A program made the position numbers and the translations under genes. Of a stretch of DNA of 63,174 nucleotides, positions 58,827-63,174 are shown piece by piece. The notes under the pieces are model-generated. The model worked only from the letters and a program-made list of their open reading frames with translations, searched no databases and was not told the origin of the DNA. Numbering within the stretch: the first letter of the stretch is position 1; the number at the start of each line of letters is the position of its first letter. The stretch is taken from contig JBBDIK010000017.1 of assembly GCA_040880465.1 (NCBI GenBank), forward strand, positions 1 through 63,174. Reading direction: 5' to 3'. The stretch is from JBBDIK01 sp040880465. Its GTDB lineage: Bacteria; Actinomycetota; UBA4738; JBBDHU01.

Positions 58827-59713
58827 GTGAGGCGCAACTGATCGGCCGTGGCAAGGTCCGCGACATCTACTCGACCGATGACGCTCTGGTTCTGGTCGCG
58901 ACGGACCGCGTCTCGGTGTTCGACGTGGTGCTACCGACGCCCGTCCCGGACAAGGGCCGGGTCCTCACGGGCCTCTCGCTGTTCTGGCTCGACAAGACCG
59001 AGGATATCGTCGCGAACCAGGTGATCTCGGCCGATGCCGACGACTTGCCGGCGCCGCTCAAGGGGGACCCGGACATGCGCGGGCGAGCGATGAAGGTCGT
59101 CAAGGCCGAGCCGGTCATGGTCGAGTGCGTCGCCCGAGGCTACATCACCGGTTCCGGGTGGAAGGACTACCAGCGGACGCAGGCCGTCTGCGGCATCGAG
59201 TTGCCGGCGGGCCTGGCCGAGTCCGAGAAGCTGCCCGAGCCGATCTTCACCCCGACGACGAAGGCGGCGGAGGGTCACGACATGCCGCTCACGTTCGCCG
59301 AGACAGTCGAGCTGGTCGGCGAGGGCCTCGCGCAGCGGCTCAAGGAGCTGACGCTTCTCCTCTATGGCTTCGGTGCCGACTTCGCGGCCGAGCGCGGCAT
59401 CATCTTGGCCGACACGAAGTTCGAGTTCGGGTTCGCCGACGGCGAGCTGATCCTGATCGACGAGGTGCTGACGCCGGACTCGTCTCGCTTCTGGCCGGCG
59501 GACGGGTTCGAGCCGGGGCACGGGCAGCCGTCGTTCGACAAGCAGTACGTGCGCGACTGGGCGGATTCCACCGGTTGGGACCACGAGCCGCCGGGTCCTG
59601 AGATCCCGCCGGAGGTGGTGGAGGCGAGTGCCGTGCGGTATCGCGACGCCTACGAACGCATCACCGGCGAGCCCTTCTCCGCCTACCTCGAACGGATGGG
59701 GGTCACCGGTTGA
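58823..59713 (+). CDS. purC: SAICAR synthetase
   Basis: 296 residues, ATG in an ATGA overlap with purB. LIGRGKVRDIYSTDDALVLVATDRVSVFDVVLPTPVPDKGRVLTGLSLFW, VECVARGYITGSGWKDYQ, IFTPTTKAAEGHD, FGADFAAERGIILADTKFEFGF, LIDEVLTPDSSRFWPADGFEPG and PSFDKQYVRDW are all family signatures. Joins CAIR with aspartate. Full-length, of the longer (about 300 residue) type seen in actinobacteria and yeast. Stop overlaps the purS TTG (TTGA). Confidence 0.97.
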   Translation: MSEAQLIGRGKVRDIYSTDDALVLVATDRVSVFDVVLPTPVPDKGRVLTGLSLFWLDKTEDIVANQVISADADDLPAPLKGDPDMRGRAMKVVKAEPVMVECVARGYITGSGWKDYQRTQAVCGIELPAGLAESEKLPEPIFTPTTKAAEGHDMPLTFAETVELVGEGLAQRLKELTLLLYGFGADFAAERGIILADTKFEFGFADGELILIDEVLTPDSSRFWPADGFEPGHGQPSFDKQYVRDWADSTGWDHEPPGPEIPPEVVEASAVRYRDAYERITGEPFSAYLERMGVTG

Positions 59714-59970
59714 GACGCCGATACGAAGTCGTCGTTTCGCTGAGATCCGGGCTGCTCGACCCGCAGGGAAAGGCCGTCGAGGAGTCGCTTCCGACCATGG
59801 GGTTCGCGGGCGTCGAGGACGTCCGGGTCGGCAAGCACATCGAACTGACGATCGAGGCCGACGACGAAGCCGCGGCCTTGGACAGCGTCCGCCGTATCGC
59901 CGAACAGGTCCTCTCTAACCCCGTGATCGAGGAGTATCGGATCCTCGAGTCGGAGGCCACCGGCCGGTGA
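59710..59970 (+). CDS. purS: Phosphoribosylformylglycinamidine synthase subunit PurS
   Basis: 86 residues, TTG start in a TTGA overlap with purC. YEVVVSLRSGLLDPQGKAVEESLPTMGFAGVEDVRVGKHIELTIEAD and the final CysS-like strand PVIEEYRILE are typical of PurS, the small structural subunit that links PurQ and PurL into the FGAM synthase complex. Its presence with separate purQ and small purL shows a three-part enzyme. GTGA overlap with purQ. Confidence 0.95.
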   Translation: MRRRYEVVVSLRSGLLDPQGKAVEESLPTMGFAGVEDVRVGKHIELTIEADDEAAALDSVRRIAEQVLSNPVIEEYRILESEATGR

Positions 59971-60671
59971 CCAAGGTCGGTGTCGTGACCTTCCCGGGGT
60001 CGCTCGATGACGGCGACGCCCGCGAGGCCATCCGGTTCCTCGGCGGCGAGCCGGTCCGGCTCTGGCACAAGGACGCCGACCTCCAGGATGTCGACGCGGT
60101 GATCCTGCCGGGCGGGTTCTCGTTCGGCGACTACCTGCGCACGGGCGCGATCGCCCGCTTCAGTCCCGTGATGCAGGGCATCCGGCGGTTCGCCGAAGCC
60201 GGCGGCCCGGTCGTCGGGATCTGTAACGGCTTCCAGATCCTCTGCGAGTCGCACCTGCTCCCCGGCGCCCTGATCCGGAACCGTTCGCTGCGGTTCGTCT
60301 GCCGCTGGGTCGACATCCGGGTCGAGTCGCCGGTCTCGCCGCTGACGGCGGGCGTCAAAACCGGCACGGTGTTGCGGGTCCCGGTCAAGCACGGAGAAGG
60401 GCAGTTCGTCGCCTCCGTCGAAGACCTGGCGCGTATCGAGGGCGCGGAGCTCGTAGCGTTCCGCTACTGCGCGCCGGACGGGAGTGTCGACGAGGTCGCG
60501 AACCCCAACGGCAGCGCCGGGAGCATCGCCGGCATCCGCAACGAGCGCGGCAACGTGGTCGGATTGATGCCGCACCCCGAGCACGCGGTCGATCCGGACC
60601 TGGGGCCGGTCGGCGGCGAGCCGCTGCTCGTCTCGCTCCTGGAGCACTGCATGGCGAGGGCGGGAAGCTGA
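59967..60671 (+). CDS. purQ: FGAM synthase glutaminase subunit PurQ
   Basis: 234 residues, GTG in a GTGA overlap with purS. Class I glutamine amidotransferase: nucleophile Cys in GPVVGICNGFQIL, His and Glu in GLMPHPEHAVDP; N-terminal KVGVVTFPGSLDDGDAREAIRFLGGEPVRLW and VILPGGFSFGDYLRTGAIARFSPV are family segments. Releases ammonia from glutamine for PurL. The stop overlaps a CTG that appears to start purL. Confidence 0.97.
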   Translation: MTKVGVVTFPGSLDDGDAREAIRFLGGEPVRLWHKDADLQDVDAVILPGGFSFGDYLRTGAIARFSPVMQGIRRFAEAGGPVVGICNGFQILCESHLLPGALIRNRSLRFVCRWVDIRVESPVSPLTAGVKTGTVLRVPVKHGEGQFVASVEDLARIEGAELVAFRYCAPDGSVDEVANPNGSAGSIAGIRNERGNVVGLMPHPEHAVDPDLGPVGGEPLLVSLLEHCMARAGS

Positions 60672-62848
60672 CCGACCTGCCGCTGCATCGCGCCCTCGGG
60701 ATGACCGACGAGGAGTACCAGGCGGTCGTCGGCACGCTCGGTCGCGAGCCCAACCGCACCGAGCTGGCGATGTACTCGGTGATGTGGTCCGAGCACTGCT
60801 CGTACAAATCCAGCAAGGTGCATCTCCGGACGCTTCCGACCGAAGGACCACAGGTCTTGGTCGGGCCGGGGGACGATGCCGGAGTCGTCGACATCGGTGA
60901 CGGCATGGCGGTGGTCTTCAAGATGGAGTCGCATTCGCATCCGTCGGCCATCGAGCCGTATCAGGGGGCGGCGACCGGTGTGGGCGGCATCGTTCGCGAC
61001 ATCATCTCGATGGGCGCCCGGCCGATCGCGCTACTCGATCCGCTGCGGTTCGGACCGCTGACGGACGAGCGCAACCGCTGGCTCTTCGGCGGCGTGGTCG
61101 CCGGGATCGGCGGGTACGGGAACTGCATCGGCGTTCCGACGGTCGGCGGCGAGATCGCGTTCGCCGAGGCGCACTCCGCGAACCCGACCGTCAACGTGAT
61201 GTGCGTCGGACTGGCGTCGGCGGACGGGTTGGTGCCGTCTCGAGCGGACGGCGAGGGCAACCTGCTGGTGCTGATGGGCGCGACGACCGGCCGCGACGGT
61301 ATCGGTGGCGTATCGGTGCTGGCCAGCGCAACCCTCGAGGAGGGGGGCGAGGACAACCGCCCGAGCGTGCAGATCGGCGACCCGTTCACCGAGAAGCTCT
61401 TGATCGAGGCCTGTCTGGAGCTGATCGAGAAGGGTCTGCTCGTCGGGTTGCAGGACCTGGGTGGGGCCGGCTTGACCTGCGCGTCGTCGGAGACCGCGGC
61501 CCGCGCGGGGACGGGCGTCGACATCGACCTGGACGCGGTGCCGCTGCGCGAGGAAGGACTTGAAGCGTTCGAGATCCTGACGTCCGAGTCGCAGGAACGG
61601 ATGCTCGCGATCGTTTCGCCGGAGCAGCTCGGAGACGTGCTGAACGTTTGCCGTGAGTGGGGATTGCACGCCGCCGTCATCGGTTCGGTGGTCGGCGACG
61701 GGATGGTCACCGCCCGCAAGGACGGCGAGGTCGTCGCGGTGGTGCCGGCGAAGTCGCTGGCGGACGAAGGACCCGAGTACGAGCGGCCGCTCAGTCCGAT
61801 GCCGGCTCCGCCCGCCGCAACCGATCCTTCGACGCTCACGGTGTCGCTCCGTGAGGCCTTCTTCGAGGTCCTCGGTGCGCCGAACATCGCCAGCAAGCGA
61901 TGGGTGTTCGAGCAGTACGACTCGATCGTTCAGGGCGGAACCGTCGCCGGCTCCGGCGGCACGGACGCCGCCGTCATCCGGATCGGCGGAAGTGGTAGGG
62001 CGGTAGCGGTGTCCTCCGACGGCAACGGCCGGTACGGAGCGCTGGATCCGTACCTCGGTGCGGCCCACGCGGTCGCCGAGGCCGCGCGCAACGTCGCCGT
62101 CACCGGCGCGAGGCCGCTGGCCATCACCAACTGCCTGAACTTCGGGAACCCGGAGCGGCCGGAGGTGATGTGGCAGTTCGCGGAGTCGATCCGCGGGCTG
62201 TCCGATGCGTGCCGTGCGTTCGACACGCCCGTGACCGGCGGGAACGTCAGTTTCTACAACGAGTCAGGCGGCTCCGCGATCTGGCCGACGCCGGTGATCG
62301 GGATGGTGGGGCTCCTCGAAGATCATCGGCGAGCCGTGCCGGCCTCGTTCCCGCAGGAGGGTTTGGCGGTGTATCTGCTCGGCGAGACCCAGCCGGAGTT
62401 CGGGGGGTCGGAGTTCGCCGACGTGGTCCTCGAGGAGGTCGCGGGCACCCCGCCGGCGCTGGACCTCGCGAAGGAGTCGGCGCTGCTTGCCGTTCTCCAG
62501 GAGGCGGCGGGGGCAGGCTTGATGGCCTCCGCGCACGACTGTTCTTCCGGTGGAGCCGCGGTCACGATCACGGAGGCGTGTATCGCCGGGGATGTCGGCG
62601 TCACCGTCGAACTGCCGGGTGATCAGTTGACGGCGCTATTCTCGGAGTCGGCGTCGCGGGCCGTGGTGTCGGTCGCATCCGGCGACACGATGGCGTTCGA
62701 GGAACTGTGCCAGCGTCATGGCGTCCCGGCGGCGCATATCGGCGAGACCGGCGGGTTCGGCATCGCGTTCGTCGGAGCGTTCGGGGTGACGACGGCCGAG
62801 GCCCGCACTACCTACGAGACGGCCATCCCCAACTTGCTCGCCGGGTGA
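60668..62848 (+). CDS. purL: FGAM synthase subunit PurL, probable CTG start
   Basis: 726 residues from the CTG at 60668. An ATG at 60701 would give 715 residues but has no SD and cuts into the segment LPLHRALGMTDEEYQAVVGTLGR, which in other PurL proteins (for example L-x-x-x-G-x-x-D-x-E) is conserved before that Met. CTG overlaps the purQ stop as CTGA. Conserved blocks: MYSVMWSEHCSYKSSK (catalytic His near 43), ESHSHPSAIEPYQGAATGVGGI, GNCIGVPTVGGE, GLQDLGGAGLTCASSE, GDGNGRYG and NCLNFGNPERPEVMW. Small (non-fused) PurL working with PurS and PurQ; ATP-dependent amidation of FGAR. Confidence 0.95.
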   Translation: MTDLPLHRALGMTDEEYQAVVGTLGREPNRTELAMYSVMWSEHCSYKSSKVHLRTLPTEGPQVLVGPGDDAGVVDIGDGMAVVFKMESHSHPSAIEPYQGAATGVGGIVRDIISMGARPIALLDPLRFGPLTDERNRWLFGGVVAGIGGYGNCIGVPTVGGEIAFAEAHSANPTVNVMCVGLASADGLVPSRADGEGNLLVLMGATTGRDGIGGVSVLASATLEEGGEDNRPSVQIGDPFTEKLLIEACLELIEKGLLVGLQDLGGAGLTCASSETAARAGTGVDIDLDAVPLREEGLEAFEILTSESQERMLAIVSPEQLGDVLNVCREWGLHAAVIGSVVGDGMVTARKDGEVVAVVPAKSLADEGPEYERPLSPMPAPPAATDPSTLTVSLREAFFEVLGAPNIASKRWVFEQYDSIVQGGTVAGSGGTDAAVIRIGGSGRAVAVSSDGNGRYGALDPYLGAAHAVAEAARNVAVTGARPLAITNCLNFGNPERPEVMWQFAESIRGLSDACRAFDTPVTGGNVSFYNESGGSAIWPTPVIGMVGLLEDHRRAVPASFPQEGLAVYLLGETQPEFGGSEFADVVLEEVAGTPPALDLAKESALLAVLQEAAGAGLMASAHDCSSGGAAVTITEACIAGDVGVTVELPGDQLTALFSESASRAVVSVASGDTMAFEELCQRHGVPAAHIGETGGFGIAFVGAFGVTTAEARTTYETAIPNLLAG

Positions 62849-62872
62849 GGCCGGTCGGGCGGGAGCGGATGC

Positions 62873-62878
62873 TACGCT
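62873..62878 (+). promoter_or_regulatory. purF: -10-like element upstream of purF
   Basis: TACGCT, 9 bp before the GTG at 62888 and 24 bp after the purL stop; no SD in between. Weak but matches the leaderless pattern in this window. Confidence 0.3.
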
Positions 62879-62887
62879 AGGGGTCCA

Positions 62888-63174
62888 GTGGGAGGCGAGA
62901 GTCCGAAAGACGAGTGCGGTCTCTTCGGGGTGTGGGCTCCGGGAGAGGACGTCGCCCGCCTAACCTACTTCGGTCTCTTCGCCCTCCAGCACCGTGGCCA
63001 GGAATCCGCCGGGATCGCCGTCTCCGACCGCAACAACATCCTCGTGTATAAGGAACTCGGGCTCGTCAGCCAGGTCTTCCAGGAGGCCACCCTCTCCACC
63101 CTGCAGGGCGACCTCGGGATCGGCCACAACCGCTACTCGACCACCGGCTCGACCACGTGGGAGAACGCGCAGCC
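62888..63174 (+). CDS. purF: Amidophosphoribosyltransferase, 5' part (cut by window edge)
   Basis: The first 95 codons from the GTG at 62888; the rest lies beyond the window. Sequence begins VGGESPKDECGLFGVWAP: a short propeptide ending in Glu, then Cys10, the N-terminal nucleophile of the Ntn glutaminase, exposed after cleavage. Then FGLFALQHRGQESAGIAVSD and GDLGIGHNRYSTTGST, which are PurF signatures. First committed step of purine synthesis. TACGCT at 62873-62878, 9 bp before the GTG, could be a -10 for leaderless expression, giving purF its own promoter in addition to purL read-through. Confidence 0.93.
   Translation, partial: MGGESPKDECGLFGVWAPGEDVARLTYFGLFALQHRGQESAGIAVSDRNNILVYKELGLVSQVFQEATLSTLQGDLGIGHNRYSTTGSTTWENAQ

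Overview
The window reads as chromosomal DNA from a high-GC Gram-positive bacterium, most likely an actinobacterium and probably a deep-branching or uncultured one. Supporting signs are GTG/TTG starts, SD-led and apparently leaderless genes side by side, the HspR-type heat-shock operon (dnaK-grpE-dnaJ-hspR) with a HAIR-like operator, the actinobacterial version of the Tad locus, a DUF5318-like gene beside a class A penicillin-binding protein, and a dCTP deaminase of the dUMP-forming type. A selenocysteine tRNA lies at the left edge. No prophage, IS element or CRISPR array is seen; the mobile features are an intein in dnaB and a HigBA-like toxin-antitoxin pair.

Layout. 1-5.5 kb: partial tRNA-Sec, small genes of unknown or weakly known role, a candidate plus-strand structured RNA (3053-3159) next to a 14-bp tandem repeat, a ferritin-like MiaE_2-type protein, and a histidine kinase whose phosphoacceptor His is replaced by Ser. 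5.7-10.7 kb: Tad pilus/secretion operon (CpaE-like, TadA, TadB, TadC, Flp pilin, two TadE-like proteins). 10.7-14.7 kb: secreted matrixin-like metalloprotease, DUF5318-like protein, class A PBP. 14.7-21.4 kb (minus): two two-component modules enclosing two integral-membrane glycosyltransferases. 21.5-28.8 kb: panB, a lipoprotein, rpsF-ssb-rpsR-rplI, intein-containing dnaB, nth. 28.8-36.2 kb: secreted protein, tRNA-Gly(CCC), trpD, dcd, UDP-sugar dehydrogenase, a NarL-type two-component pair, an EtfD-like Fe-S membrane oxidoreductase. 36.3-46.6 kb: small genes, dnaK-grpE-dnaJ-hspR, toxin-antitoxin pair, clpB. 46.6-52.5 kb: MASE1-like kinase, lemA, secreted beta-propeller-like protein, MFS transporter. 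52.5-63.2 kb: purine biosynthesis cluster purE ... purA-purD-purB-purC-purS-purQ-purL-purF (cut at the right edge), with a metallo-hydrolase, a dodecin and two exported proteins inserted.

How the genes work together. The tad genes are translationally coupled and would build one envelope-spanning pilus machine. The heat-shock operon is autoregulated through HspR acting on the HAIR-like site upstream of dnaK. Its four internal junctions are 4-bp overlaps reading GTGA, CTGA, ATGA and TTGA, and the purine operon shows the same four types. This argues that CTG is the real start codon of dnaJ and purL. Three paralogues of a membrane-linked DUF3137-like family sit at hspR, at clpB and beside lemA, which suggests an envelope-stress link that is inferred, not shown. 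Many genes have a TANNNT element 6-9 bp before the start codon and no Shine-Dalgarno sequence, so leaderless transcription looks common.
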